In this document: positions 27,712 to 37,310 of the stretch, piece by piece | Position numbering within the stretch: position 1 is the stretch's first letter | How the letters are laid out: each line of letters begins with the position of its first letter | DNA from: a bacterium | GTDB taxonomy: Bacteria; DRYD01 | Direction: 5' to 3' | DNA: 64,000 nt | NCBI GenBank assembly: GCA_030549815.1 | Contig: JAUQQQ010000002.1 | Location: 83,465-147,464 of the forward strand | Position numbers and translations under genes: made by a program | Notes under the pieces: model-generated | Database searches by the model: none | What the model was told of the DNA's origin: nothing | What the model saw: only the letters and a program-made list of their open reading frames with translations

Positions 27712-28587
27712 ATGTCTATGTTTGGAAATGTGATAACAGCATCAATAACTCCTTTTGATGAAAACTTGAAAATTAACTACAAAGAGTTTGAAAAATTAAT
27801 AAAGCATTTAGAGGAAAATAGTGATAGTATTTTGGTTTTTGGGACAACAGGAGAATCCCCTACCCTAACCCTGGAAGAAAAAATTCAAATAGCTAAATTT
27901 GCAAAAGAAACAACAAAATTACCTGTCATAGTAAACATTTCATCAAATAATACTGAAAAATCGCTAAAGGAAATGGAAGAGTTAGAAAAAACAAATGTCG
28001 ACGGTTTTTTAATAACTACACCTTATTACAATAAACCACCTCAGGATGCTCTTTACGATTATTTCAGCTTATTAGCATCTAAGACTACAAAACCAATCAT
28101 AATTTATAACATCCCATCAAGAACAGGTGTTGATTTAGAACCAAAAACAATAGCAGAATTATCAAAGATTAAAAACATAGTTGGATTAAAGCAATCACAC
28201 AGTGATATTACTAAAATTTCGGAGATACTCCACTTAAATCCCAATTTCACTATTTATTCAGGAGACGATATTCTAACTCTACCCGCATTGTCCTTAGGTG
28301 CTAAGGGAGTTGTCTCAGTTTGTTCTCATATTGCAGGAAAAATGATAAAAAGAATGATAACATTATTCCCAACAAATCCAGATGAAAGTAAAAAAATACA
28401 TTACCAACTTTATAGATTATTCAAAGTTTTATTCATAACAACAAACCCAATACCTGTTAAATATGCTCTAACTTTATTAGGTTTAGATGTTAATAACTTA
28501 AGACCACCACTGAGAAAAGCTAATAAAGAAGAAATGGAGAAAATTAAAGAAGTTGTCCAAGAATTATTAACCCAAGTTACAAAATAA
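27712..28587 (+). CDS. dapA: 4-hydroxy-tetrahydrodipicolinate synthase
   Basis: The first committed step of lysine and diaminopimelate synthesis. Motifs: FGTTGESPTLTLEEK, TPYYNKPPQ, the catalytic tyrosine in IIYNIPSRTG, and the Schiff-base lysine in VGLKQSHSD near residue 159. Length 291 is standard. GGGAGGT lies 6 nt before the ATG. The residues after the lysine (QSHSD instead of the common EASGD) suggest that a related pyruvate aldolase of the same family remains an alternative. Confidence 0.88.
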   Translation: MSMFGNVITASITPFDENLKINYKEFEKLIKHLEENSDSILVFGTTGESPTLTLEEKIQIAKFAKETTKLPVIVNISSNNTEKSLKEMEELEKTNVDGFLITTPYYNKPPQDALYDYFSLLASKTTKPIIIYNIPSRTGVDLEPKTIAELSKIKNIVGLKQSHSDITKISEILHLNPNFTIYSGDDILTLPALSLGAKGVVSVCSHIAGKMIKRMITLFPTNPDESKKIHYQLYRLFKVLFITTNPIPVKYALTLLGLDVNNLRPPLRKANKEEMEKIKEVVQELLTQVTK

Positions 28588-28611
28588 AAAAGATTAATCG
28601 AATAGAAAAAT

Positions 28612-30600
28612 ATGACTTTTGCAGCAACAATAGGAAGATATCAACTAAAAGAAGAAGTAGATAGCACCCCTTTAGGACAAATTTACCTTGCGTTTGATCC
28701 AATAGTTGATAGAGAAGTATATTTACGAATTTTAAGTCCATTTTTATTAGAAAATGATCAGCAAAGAGATACTCTTTTCAAGGAAGTTCAATTAGCAACT
28801 AAAATAAAACATCCCAATATAGCACAAATATACGAAATCCAAGAACAAGAGGGAATATATTTTGTATCATTAGAAAAGGTAGAAGGAATTAAGATAGATG
28901 AGGTTTTTAAACCTTTAAAAAATCCAACCGAGAGTGATATCCATAAAATAACAGATTTATTCACTAAAATAGCTGAAGTATTGCAATATATACATGAGTA
29001 CAATATAATCCACAAAGACCTAAAACCTAAAAATATACTGATACTTGGGGAAAATATAGAAAACATCAAAATATCGAACATAGCGTTTGGATATTTGGAT
29101 AGTAATTTTCTTTTTCAGAGTAATCAGTTTTCTGATAAAATGATATTTTGGGCACCTGAACAAATATCTAATCCTGATAATATTACAAAAAAGGCAGATA
29201 TATTTTCATGGGCACTCCTTTTCTACTATTTTTTGACAGGAATTAATCCTTTTGTAAAAGATAGCATTACTTTAACTTTAGAAGCAATACAAAAGGAACA
29301 GCATAAAAGTTTAAGCAAAGTTATTTCTTTTATTAATCCTTTGCTTTCTTCATTGATAGACAAGTGTCTTTCTAAGTCTATTGAAGACAGGCCAGAAAAT
29401 TTCAGAGAAATAATAGATAATCTATATTCCATAAAAAAAGAAAACAAGAAATATCATCTTTCACCTGCCAAAGCAACCATGCATAACACACTCGGTACAA
29501 ATTATTTCAAACAAGGTAATTTAGAATTAGCTATATTGGAATGGCAGAAAGCTGTTGATTATGATCCATTTAATCCTCTTATTCACAATAATTTAGGAAC
29601 AGCGTTTGACGGTGTTCAACATTTAAAAGAAGCATTAGAAGAATACAGAAAAGCTGTAGAATTAAGTCCAGCAAATTTCGTGGCACATTACAACTACGCC
29701 TCTGCATTATATAGAATTGGTGAAATAGAAAAATCTATTGAACATTACAGGAAAGTTGTGATGCTTAATCCTAAATTTGCAGCAGGACATCACAACTTAG
29801 CAAATGCTCTGTATAAAAGAGGATTTACGGAAGAAGCAATAGAAAATTGGCAAAAAGCACTTGTAATTAATCCCAATTTAGTTGAAGCAATGTATAATTT
29901 AGCCAATGCATATTTTTCTTTAGATAGAATTGAAGAAGCGGTACATTACTGGCAAAAAGTTATAGAAATAGACCCTAACTTCGTTATGGCATATTATAGC
30001 TTAGCAATATATAATCTGGAAATAGGAGATTTAAACCAAGCAAACGAATATTTCAGTAAATGTATAGAAATAAACCCTAATTTTGCAGAAGCTTATTTCT
30101 ATTTAGGTAATATATATTACAACTCATCAGATATATATACAGCGATAGATTATTGGCAAAAATGTGTTAGCCTAAAACCATCTTTTTGGAAAGCATACTA
30201 CAATATAGGAAATGTCTATTACATTCAAGGCAATATAGAATTAGCATTGGATAATTGGAAAAAAACAGTTTTGTATAACCCCGATTTTTGGCAAGCACAC
30301 TGGAATATAGCAAACGTAAGTTATTTTGAATTGGGAGATATAGATACAGCAATAATAGGTTGGCAAAAAGTAACAAATATTAATAGAAAACATTGGCAAG
30401 CACATCATAATTTAGGAGAAGCGTATTATGTCCAAGGAAAGTATAAATTAGCAATAATGGAGTGGGAAAGAGTAATAGAACTAAACCCTTATTTCTGGCC
30501 TGCTTATTTCAATATAGCTGTTATTTATTTCCAAAGTAAAGAATATTCAAAAGCAATACAATATTGGACTAAAGCATTTGCAATAATGCTTTTTGGATAA
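28612..30600 (+). CDS. Pseudokinase fused to eleven TPR repeats
   Basis: Residues 8-275 have a Ser/Thr kinase fold: GRYQLKEEVDSTPLGQIYLA, HKDLKPKNILIL, and WAPEQIS in place of APE. Catalytic features are degraded. The glycine loop has lost its GxGxxG, the VAIK lysine is an arginine (VYLRIL), and DFG appears as SNIAFG without the magnesium-binding aspartate. The HxD aspartate and the following asparagine remain. Residues 289-662 hold eleven consecutive 34-residue TPRs with W or Y at a fixed place. This looks like a scaffold that binds partners rather than a kinase. It sits in an operon with dapA upstream and an unknown gene 2 nt downstream. Confidence 0.8.
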   Translation: MTFAATIGRYQLKEEVDSTPLGQIYLAFDPIVDREVYLRILSPFLLENDQQRDTLFKEVQLATKIKHPNIAQIYEIQEQEGIYFVSLEKVEGIKIDEVFKPLKNPTESDIHKITDLFTKIAEVLQYIHEYNIIHKDLKPKNILILGENIENIKISNIAFGYLDSNFLFQSNQFSDKMIFWAPEQISNPDNITKKADIFSWALLFYYFLTGINPFVKDSITLTLEAIQKEQHKSLSKVISFINPLLSSLIDKCLSKSIEDRPENFREIIDNLYSIKKENKKYHLSPAKATMHNTLGTNYFKQGNLELAILEWQKAVDYDPFNPLIHNNLGTAFDGVQHLKEALEEYRKAVELSPANFVAHYNYASALYRIGEIEKSIEHYRKVVMLNPKFAAGHHNLANALYKRGFTEEAIENWQKALVINPNLVEAMYNLANAYFSLDRIEEAVHYWQKVIEIDPNFVMAYYSLAIYNLEIGDLNQANEYFSKCIEINPNFAEAYFYLGNIYYNSSDIYTAIDYWQKCVSLKPSFWKAYYNIGNVYYIQGNIELALDNWKKTVLYNPDFWQAHWNIANVSYFELGDIDTAIIGWQKVTNINRKHWQAHHNLGEAYYVQGKYKLAIMEWERVIELNPYFWPAYFNIAVIYFQSKEYSKAIQYWTKAFAIMLFG

Positions 30601-30602
30601 AT

Positions 30603-31517
30603 ATGATTAACACCTTCATTTATTCACTAAATAAAAATATTTTCAAATTGCTATCAATATATTTAAAAAAAGAATATAAAGAAAACATCGATACCCTATC
30701 TTTGCCAGTAGAAACTAATGAATTTCGAAAATTGATTAATCTGTTTAATCCACAAAAAATAACATATGAAAACATTGTTTTTTATACAAAATCTTCAGAA
30801 AAATTCAAAGAAATGGTATCAAGTGATTTCAATATACTAATTTTTAATTCTAAGCAACAAATGGAGGAAGAAGCAAAAAGTATAAAAGAGAGAGATATTG
30901 AAATTATTAATAATTATTTAAATTCCAAAGCAATACAAAAAAATCCTGATCTAAAGCCCAAAATAGAGCAAATAACAACCTACATAAATAAATTCCCAAG
31001 TTTAAAAATTAGTGAATCAATACAAATAAATTCACAATATGAAGAAATAATAACTCTACTAAGTTTGATATCAATTAAAAAAAATTTAATAATCGTTGAT
31101 GAAGAAAAAGTAGAAGAAAATGAAACAATTGTTCTCTATTATCCTCTTTCGTTGTTAGTTGAAATAAATGAATTGGAAGAAAACGACGCTAAAACTTTTC
31201 TTAGTTCTTTAAATCTATCAACAGATTTAGAAGAAGAAGTAGAAAAAATAGTAAAAAAAATAGTTGATAGAATTTTATTACATTGGACCATATTCTATAC
31301 AGGTAACAAAAAAGAAGTGAAAGAATATTTGGTACCTATAAACACTGATGTATTAAAAGCAAGTAGTAAAATACACACAGATATAGCCAAAAAATTCATA
31401 CAAGCAGAAGTTTGCAACATTACTGAAATGGTAGATAATAAATTACCACCATTCAAAACATTCGGAAAAACATACATAGTTCAAAATCATGATTACCTAT
31501 CAATAAAAACATCATAA
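30603..31517 (+). CDS. Unknown protein in the pseudokinase operon
   Basis: Not recognised. 304 residues, no signal peptide or membrane segment. The N-terminal 110 residues are alpha/beta-like (ENIVFYTKSSEKFKEMVSSD, NILIFNSKQQMEEEAKSI). The middle is helical. A strand-rich section carries KNLIIVDEEKVEENETIVL, and a C-terminal part contains LHWTIFYTGNKKEVKEYLVP. Two nucleotides separate it from the pseudokinase-TPR gene and two from the methyltransferase gene, so the three are surely co-translated. A partner of the pseudokinase is possible, by position only. Confidence 0.6.
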   Translation: MINTFIYSLNKNIFKLLSIYLKKEYKENIDTLSLPVETNEFRKLINLFNPQKITYENIVFYTKSSEKFKEMVSSDFNILIFNSKQQMEEEAKSIKERDIEIINNYLNSKAIQKNPDLKPKIEQITTYINKFPSLKISESIQINSQYEEIITLLSLISIKKNLIIVDEEKVEENETIVLYYPLSLLVEINELEENDAKTFLSSLNLSTDLEEEVEKIVKKIVDRILLHWTIFYTGNKKEVKEYLVPINTDVLKASSKIHTDIAKKFIQAEVCNITEMVDNKLPPFKTFGKTYIVQNHDYLSIKTS

Positions 31518-31519
31518 AA

Positions 31520-32299
31520 ATGGATGGAGAAAAATTTCTACTTTGGAATTCAGAAGAATCCTCCATTCTTATAACCACGGGGAGGGGGCTCTCATCACAA
31601 GGGAAAGGGCTATCATCCCTAAAAGATAAAATCATTTTTACTCACAAGGGGAAAATAGAGATTGAAAACTTAGAGTATGGAGATACCATTTTTTCGACGC
31701 AATCAAAAAAATATTTTGTTTTAAAACCTACAAATGAAGATATAAATTCAAAAATAACAAGAAAAACTAATACGTTTGTAATAAAAGATTTAAGTATGAT
31801 TTTGAGCTATACTTCAGTAAACAAGTTTTCGAAAGTTTTAGAGATAGGAGTAGGTAGTGGTGCTTGTAATATTTTCCTTTCAAATTTTGTTAATAAAGTA
31901 GTTTCAATAGATATAGATATAAACAATCTTAGAATTTCCAAAGAAAATATAATAAAATACGGGAATAGTAGGGATTCATTTTTGATTTTATCGAATGAAA
32001 AGTTGATTTCTTTTAAAAAAGAATCATTTGATTGTATTGTTATCGATATTCCCGAGCCAGAGATATATGTAGATCTGTGTTATGATGTTTTGAAATTTGG
32101 TGGTGATTTGGTTTTTGCTGTTCCAAATATAGAGCAAGTGAAAAGAGCAAGGGAAGTTTTTTCTAAACATAAATTCGTTTATTTCAGGACAATAGAAGTA
32201 TGGGTAAGAAAGTGGTTAGTAAGACCGAATTACAGCAGACCACACCATGAAATGCAAGCACACTCAATGTTCTTTACTTTCTGCAAAAAAATAAAATGA
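31520..32299 (+). CDS. TrmI-like tRNA (adenine-58-N1) methyltransferase
   Basis: A Rossmann-fold SAM methyltransferase of 259 residues. The SAM motif is VLEIGVGSGACNIFLSNF, the active-site region FDCIVIDIPEPEIYVDL, and the C-terminus RPHHEMQAHSMFFTFCKK, a TrmI trait (usually RPxxxMxGHTxFL). It would make m1A58 in tRNA. An N-terminal small domain (FTHKGKIEIENLEYGD) is present. Between residues 20 and 34 a tandem heptad GRGLSSQ-GKGLSSL is inserted, encoded by GC-rich DNA (31579-31619), unlike anything expected in the family. Confidence 0.78.
   Translation: MDGEKFLLWNSEESSILITTGRGLSSQGKGLSSLKDKIIFTHKGKIEIENLEYGDTIFSTQSKKYFVLKPTNEDINSKITRKTNTFVIKDLSMILSYTSVNKFSKVLEIGVGSGACNIFLSNFVNKVVSIDIDINNLRISKENIIKYGNSRDSFLILSNEKLISFKKESFDCIVIDIPEPEIYVDLCYDVLKFGGDLVFAVPNIEQVKRAREVFSKHKFVYFRTIEVWVRKWLVRPNYSRPHHEMQAHSMFFTFCKKIK
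31579..31619. repeat. Tandem 21-bp GC-rich duplication within the TrmI-like gene
   Basis: Two units start at 31579 (GGGGAGGGGGCTCTCATC) and 31600 (AGGGAAAGGGCTATCATC). They add in-frame heptads to the protein. The G-runs stand out against the AT-rich surroundings and resemble family B elements. Confidence 0.55.
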
Positions 32300-32919
32300 A
32301 CATAATTGAAATAGAGGACCTATCTTTTTCATATAAAGATAAACCAATTTTTGAAAAATTATCAGTTAGAATACCTAATAATTCAATTAATTTTTTAATC
32401 GGTACTAACGGAAGCGGAAAAACTACATTTCTTAAAATCCTTTTCTTCAACAATAAAAAATACTTAAAAACAGATGATTTTCAATTCATATGGGAATTTC
32501 AAAATTTATACGAAGAATTAACAGTTCTACAAAATTTTAAAATCTTTTTCCATCTTAACAAAAAGAAAAATTTGGAATTTGAAAAAGAATTAGGAAAAAT
32601 ACTGAAATACTTTAATATTAAAGAATACTTAAACAAAGAAGTAAAAAAGTTATCCTATGGTTACAAGCAAAGAGTTTTAATAGCAAGGTCAATAATGATT
32701 AATCCAAAGCTATTAATTATAGATGAGCCTTTTTTAGGTTTAGATTATTCTTCTTATCTTTCTTTTCTAAAAATCATCAATGATTACAATGAAAACACTA
32801 CGTTTTTAATATCTACACAAAACCCAAATACTAAAACAGAATTCCTAAATATTTTTCAAAGACAAGAAAAAAATAAAATAAACCTTAACGAACAAATTAC
32901 ACTTTTCACAATATTATGA
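32296..32919 (+). CDS. ABC transporter ATP-binding protein
   Basis: A single nucleotide-binding domain of 207 residues. Walker A is GTNGSGKTTFLKIL near residue 35. A Q-loop-like WEFQNLYEELTVLQNF, the signature LSYGYKQRV and Walker B LLIIDEPFLGLDY follow. The H-loop position carries a glutamine (STQNP) where a histidine is usual. No permease gene is nearby, so the transported substrate, if any, is unknown. The start overlaps the methyltransferase stop (ATGA) and its own stop overlaps the helicase start, so all are co-translated. It resembles the small CcmA-like NBDs. Confidence 0.8.
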   Translation: MNIIEIEDLSFSYKDKPIFEKLSVRIPNNSINFLIGTNGSGKTTFLKILFFNNKKYLKTDDFQFIWEFQNLYEELTVLQNFKIFFHLNKKKNLEFEKELGKILKYFNIKEYLNKEVKKLSYGYKQRVLIARSIMINPKLLIIDEPFLGLDYSSYLSFLKIINDYNENTTFLISTQNPNTKTEFLNIFQRQEKNKINLNEQITLFTIL

Positions 32920-34688
32920 AAGTGGAAAAGAGAACACTTTTTGAATACAAGCAACAGAATGATTTTTTGAATAAACTTAATGAAGTCCAAAGAATAGCGG
33001 TAGAAAGCCCAATTAAGCAACAATTGGTATTGGCTGGCCCTGGAACAGGAAAAACAACCGTAATAACATTCAAAACAATTTTTTTACTTTTAAATAATAA
33101 CATAAATCCTGAAAAACTATTAATTCTTACCTTTACCAACAAAGCAGCAGATGAAATGATAAGAAGAATAAAGCAATATACAAATCAAAAAATACCCTAC
33201 ATAGGAACTTTTCACTCTGTCATAATCAAAATATTGAGAGAAAATTTACCTATAAAAACAACCCAATATTCAATAAATGATAAAATAAACATAGTTGATG
33301 AGGAAGAAAAAATCGAAATCATCAAAAACATTTTATCAAAAAATAAAAACAAAAAGAAACATAGCCCTTATATGATCTCAAACATTATATCTTCGATAAA
33401 AAATGGAATACCAGTAAAGGTAAAAAATGATGAAATTGAAGAAATAATTTTTGAATACAACCACTTTTTAAAGAAGATAAATTCACTCGATTTTGATGAT
33501 ATTATCCTTTGTATGAACAATTTGTTAACCGAAAACAAAAAAACAAAAGAAAAAATTTCTAACAAATTCGATTATGTAATTATTGATGAATTTCAAGATA
33601 TAAACAAAACTCAGTTTGAATTTGTATATCATATAACTGGAAGAGAAAAGGCAATATTTGCAGTAGGTGACGATGATCAAAGTATATACCGATTCAGAAA
33701 TTCAGACGTAGAAATAATGCTAAATTTTAAGAAATACTATCCTGAATCAGAACTAATAATATTAAAATACAATTATCGATCAGGTTCTAAGATAATAAAA
33801 ACTTGTAGCCAGTTAATATCTTTTAATATTAATAGATTTGAAAAAAATATCCTTCCTTTTTATTCAAAAAATGATGAGGTTGAAATCAGGATTTTTAAGG
33901 ACGAAGAAAATGAATTCGATTATATAGCTCAAAAAATTAATGAAAATAAAGATAAGCATATTGCTGTTTTATGTAGAACAAATGATGTAGGCAAGGAAAT
34001 AGAAAAAAACCTTATAAAAAGAGGAATAAACGCAAAATTCGTAGGTAACTATGATTTTTTCGAAAGAAAAGAAGTAAAAGATATTATCGCTTTCCTTAAA
34101 GTTATTAATAATCCTAAAGATGACCTGAACTTAATTAGAATCCTTAAAAATTATTTCAAACTAAAAAAATCGGAACTAAATAAAATAATTGCTAAAATGG
34201 AAGAAAAAAATGTAATAGATGTCCTTGAAGAGGAGAATTTTGAAATATACACAAAAATAAATGAACTAATCAAAAAACAAAATAAAAGCGTTGATACTGT
34301 ACTTGAAAAAATTATTGAACTAACAGAAAAAAATGAGATAAATGAAACTTTTTTAAGCTTTGTTAACAACTTTTGCAAAAACAATGAAAAAAATGACGTT
34401 GAATCATTTCTAAATTACATAACACTTATAAGAATGAACAATGAGCAAAAAGTGGAGAAGAAAAATAAAGTATGGATAATGACAATGCATTCTTCTAAAG
34501 GTTTGGAATTTGAAGTAGTTTTTGTTTGTAGAGTTAAACAAGGAGTAATACCACATTTCAAAACAAGCGATGATGAAAAAGAGGAAGAGCGAAGGCTATT
34601 GTATGTTGCTCTTTCTAGGGCTAAGGAAAAACTATATATAACCACTCCAGTACCTCCCTCAGAATTTATTATTCCACTCCTAAATTGA
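32916..34688 (+). CDS. UvrD/PcrA/Rep-type superfamily 1 helicase
   Basis: A 3'-5' DNA helicase core. The motifs in order: LNEVQRIAV (Q-motif), motif I LAGPGTGKTTVI, Ia TFTNKAADEM, II VIIDEFQDINKTQ, III FAVGDDDQSIYRFR, IV LKYNYRSGSKI, V MTMHSSKGLEFEVVFV, and VI RRLLYVALSRAKEKLYI. At 590 residues it is shorter than UvrD (about 720): insertion domain 2B is reduced and the C-terminal tail is missing. It probably acts in repair or in replication restart. Nucleases are not adjacent. Confidence 0.9.
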   Translation: MKVEKRTLFEYKQQNDFLNKLNEVQRIAVESPIKQQLVLAGPGTGKTTVITFKTIFLLLNNNINPEKLLILTFTNKAADEMIRRIKQYTNQKIPYIGTFHSVIIKILRENLPIKTTQYSINDKINIVDEEEKIEIIKNILSKNKNKKKHSPYMISNIISSIKNGIPVKVKNDEIEEIIFEYNHFLKKINSLDFDDIILCMNNLLTENKKTKEKISNKFDYVIIDEFQDINKTQFEFVYHITGREKAIFAVGDDDQSIYRFRNSDVEIMLNFKKYYPESELIILKYNYRSGSKIIKTCSQLISFNINRFEKNILPFYSKNDEVEIRIFKDEENEFDYIAQKINENKDKHIAVLCRTNDVGKEIEKNLIKRGINAKFVGNYDFFERKEVKDIIAFLKVINNPKDDLNLIRILKNYFKLKKSELNKIIAKMEEKNVIDVLEEENFEIYTKINELIKKQNKSVDTVLEKIIELTEKNEINETFLSFVNNFCKNNEKNDVESFLNYITLIRMNNEQKVEKKNKVWIMTMHSSKGLEFEVVFVCRVKQGVIPHFKTSDDEKEEERRLLYVALSRAKEKLYITTPVPPSEFIIPLLN

Positions 34689-34730
34689 TTTTGTAAAGGT
34701 AATTAACTAATTATATAGAATTAATTGATT

Positions 34731-35942
34731 ATGATAAATTACATTTTGTTTTCAATATTTGTCCTAATAACGTTTGCTTTAGCATTTTTTACAATAAAAG
34801 CTGAAAAAAATAAATTCCAAATAATAAAACATTCAAAAACAATATTATCTATTATCTCTGTCTATTTTGGCTTTTTTTTACTTATAATTTTTTACTCCAT
34901 TTTTTCAGGAAAAATATACAATATGCTGGGAATAGATTTTGTAGGTGGAACTCTTACTGAAATAAAAATTCCCAAAAACATTACTGATACCGATTTATCA
35001 AATATTTATAAAAAATATAATATGGAAATAACAATTCAAGACGTAATTCTGCAAGAACAAGAGAAAGATAAAAGAACAATAGTAATAAAGACAAAACCAA
35101 TGGATGAAAAACAAAAAAATGAAATATTAAAAGAACTAAAAAATATGGGTGCAGAGATAAGAAAAACTGAAAATATCAGTGCAACAATAGGAAAAGAAAC
35201 ATTGATAAATGCCCTAATAGCACTCATAATTGCATTAATTGCTCAAGTTATTTATATAGCATTTAGATTCGGAAACAATATAATGTACGGAATTATTGCA
35301 GATATAGGACTAATACATGATGTTGTTATCATGTTAGGCGTTTATGTTATACTTGGAATGCTTGGTTTTGCTGGTTTTGAAATAAACAGTATTTTCTTAG
35401 CTGCGGTCCTTACAGTAGTAGGATATTCAGTAATGGATACAATCATAATTTTCGACAGAATTAGAGAAAACCTAAGAATAGAGTTAAAGAAAAATCAAAA
35501 AATTTCGTTAGATGAGTTCGACAATTTAATAAATAATTCTATTATTCAAACAATCGTTAGGTCAGTTTTCACTACTTTCACAGTTTTACTAACATTGTGG
35601 GGTATAGTTTTTTTAGGTGGAGAAACATTAAGAAGTTTTGCAATAGCTTTATCAGTAGGAACATTTAGTGGAGCTTTTTCTTCAATATTTATTGCAGCAC
35701 CATTGGTTTCAATCTTTAAAGAAAAAATTCTTTCCAAAGATATCAAATTAATAACTGAAGAAGGGGAACCTGAGAAAACCAAAGCTTTAGCCCAAAACAT
35801 AATGCAAATCTTTGCACATCAACAAGAAAATCCCGAAGAAATCCAAGAAGAAGTAAAAAATATAGAAGTTAAACAAGACCCAAAAAGCATAAGAAATAAA
35901 TATCTCAGAACCAAATTAATTAGAAAAGAAAAAAATCAATGA
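34731..35942 (+). CDS. secF: Protein translocase subunit SecF
   Basis: It couples proton flow to completion of protein export. GIDFVGGTLTEIK, a periplasmic ferredoxin-like domain, VIYIAFRFG, and the diagnostic AAVLTVVGYSVMDTIIIFDR with IRENLR are present. The five last membrane helices are in order. Two deviations: an additional N-terminal helix (about residues 2-22) before the usual first one (about 40-62), and a charged C-terminal tail of about 60 residues. SecD is not adjacent, although secD-secF is the common pair. ATG 34731 is chosen; a TTG lies two codons upstream. Confidence 0.9.
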   Translation: MINYILFSIFVLITFALAFFTIKAEKNKFQIIKHSKTILSIISVYFGFFLLIIFYSIFSGKIYNMLGIDFVGGTLTEIKIPKNITDTDLSNIYKKYNMEITIQDVILQEQEKDKRTIVIKTKPMDEKQKNEILKELKNMGAEIRKTENISATIGKETLINALIALIIALIAQVIYIAFRFGNNIMYGIIADIGLIHDVVIMLGVYVILGMLGFAGFEINSIFLAAVLTVVGYSVMDTIIIFDRIRENLRIELKKNQKISLDEFDNLINNSIIQTIVRSVFTTFTVLLTLWGIVFLGGETLRSFAIALSVGTFSGAFSSIFIAAPLVSIFKEKILSKDIKLITEEGEPEKTKALAQNIMQIFAHQQENPEEIQEEVKNIEVKQDPKSIRNKYLRTKLIRKEKNQ

Positions 35943-36121
35943 AATAATCATTTAAGAAAAATTTAAGAAAAACCCAAGAAAACTCTCCACAAATTATTCT
36001 CATTTGTATTCTTATTAATTCCTGGCGTAAAGGAAATTTTCAAAGACAGTTTCAGGAAGTAGTTTAACTATTATCTCCAGTAACTTATGACTATTTAAGA
36101 CTAAAATTCGTTATTACAAAA

Positions 36122-37180
36122 TTATATTTTAAAAACTTTTATTTTTCCATTTCTTTGGGTAAAAACAAAATATTTTCCATCATGGGAAATTTTTATATAT
36201 CCTAACATTTCATTATCAATAACTTTTTCCAAAGCATAATTTTCTTCTTTTTTACCCACGTAAACATCCATTCTGTTAAATTTTGGTTTGAAATTACCGA
36301 TTATTATTGATTCTGAGTTTTTAGAAATGAAATTATATGAAGGTGGGAAATCTATTTGTTTTTGAAGATAAATTTTATTTGAACTATAATCGAACAATGA
36401 ATAATAAATTTGATTATTTTTCTTTATTCCGTATAAAATAAAATTATAAGAAAAACTTAATCCGCTAAAAGTTTCCCCTTCATCAATTTTCTTCATTTTT
36501 AATTCTTTATCAACTAATCCTAAATATTGTTTTTTATTTTCTTTTCCAACAAAAGCAATTTGTGAGTGGTTTAGAATTACAAAATTTAATGGATCAAATT
36601 TTTTTTCAAAAGCAGTTATGTTAAAGCCAGTGTTTATAAAACTTGGTTTATTTTCCACAGATTCTATTTTCACGATATAATCATCTGTTGCATTTTGTTT
36701 TTCATCCATATAGTATCCTGTTGTAAATAAATTTTCTCCTTCGTACCAAATAAGCCCAAAAAACCTGAATGATTTCTTCCCATACTTAACAGTCGATAAT
36801 TCTCTATAAGAATAATTTTTCATATCTATAACAGCTAAGGTAGTCAATTTATTACCTATTAGGAATAATTTGCTGTCATCGTTACTAAAAAGGGATTGTT
36901 GAATACTATACATAGGTATATCGATTGAATCTATTTTATTGTTCTCCAAATTAATAAAGAATAGTCGGTAATTTTTATTTTGTTTTTTCATAGATACATT
37001 ATTTATTGGTGCCATTGCGAATAATATCTTTGATGAATTATTAAATCCTCCTACGTAGAATTTTTTAGTATCCAGATTTTGGTCCGCTATATTATACAAG
37101 TCATATTCTTTAAAAACTGATGCAAAAACTAAGGAGATTATGAAAATAACAAAGGCCATTATACTTATAAACTTTTTCAT
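36122..37180 (-). CDS. Secreted or anchored propeller-like protein, function unknown
   Basis: A signal peptide (MKKFISIMAFVIFIISLVFA) is followed by about 330 residues of strand-rich repeats. Examples are KILFAMAPINNVSMKK, NKLTTLAVIDMKNYSYREL and GENLFTTGYYMDEK. A final blade reads MLGYIKISHDGKYFVFTQR, typical of WD40/TolB-like propellers. ATG 37180 is chosen because AAGGAGG lies 8 nt before it; the longer frame from 37213 lacks a site. No cysteine lipobox is seen. An EF-hand secreted protein is encoded upstream behind a terminator. Confidence 0.65.
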   Translation of the reverse strand: MKKFISIMAFVIFIISLVFASVFKEYDLYNIADQNLDTKKFYVGGFNNSSKILFAMAPINNVSMKKQNKNYRLFFINLENNKIDSIDIPMYSIQQSLFSNDDSKLFLIGNKLTTLAVIDMKNYSYRELSTVKYGKKSFRFFGLIWYEGENLFTTGYYMDEKQNATDDYIVKIESVENKPSFINTGFNITAFEKKFDPLNFVILNHSQIAFVGKENKKQYLGLVDKELKMKKIDEGETFSGLSFSYNFILYGIKKNNQIYYSLFDYSSNKIYLQKQIDFPPSYNFISKNSESIIIGNFKPKFNRMDVYVGKKEENYALEKVIDNEMLGYIKISHDGKYFVFTQRNGKIKVFKI

Positions 37181-37256
37181 TATTTGTTTCCTCCTTGGTG
37201 GAATAGATCCCACCCTTAAAATGTTAATTCATTTTTTATATTAGACACAAAATAAA

Positions 37257-37288
37257 CTCCCCCTTTGAAAAAAATATCAAAGGGGGAG
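37257..37288 (-). terminator. Rho-independent terminator after the EF-hand protein gene
   Basis: CTCCCCCTTTGA (37257-37268) and TCAAAGGGGGAG (37277-37288) form a perfect 12-bp stem with an 8-base loop. On the minus strand the stem is followed by TTTATTTT. It lies 23 nt after the stop of the gene ending at 37311 and upstream of the next gene in the same direction, so it separates the two transcripts. Confidence 0.85.
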
Positions 37289-37310
37289 CTTGGTTACATG
37301 AATTCAATAT

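Noticed and set aside
37257-37288. Micro-element of family B
   Set aside because: The perfect 12-bp stem followed by T-rich sequence directly after a stop codon is better explained as a terminator.
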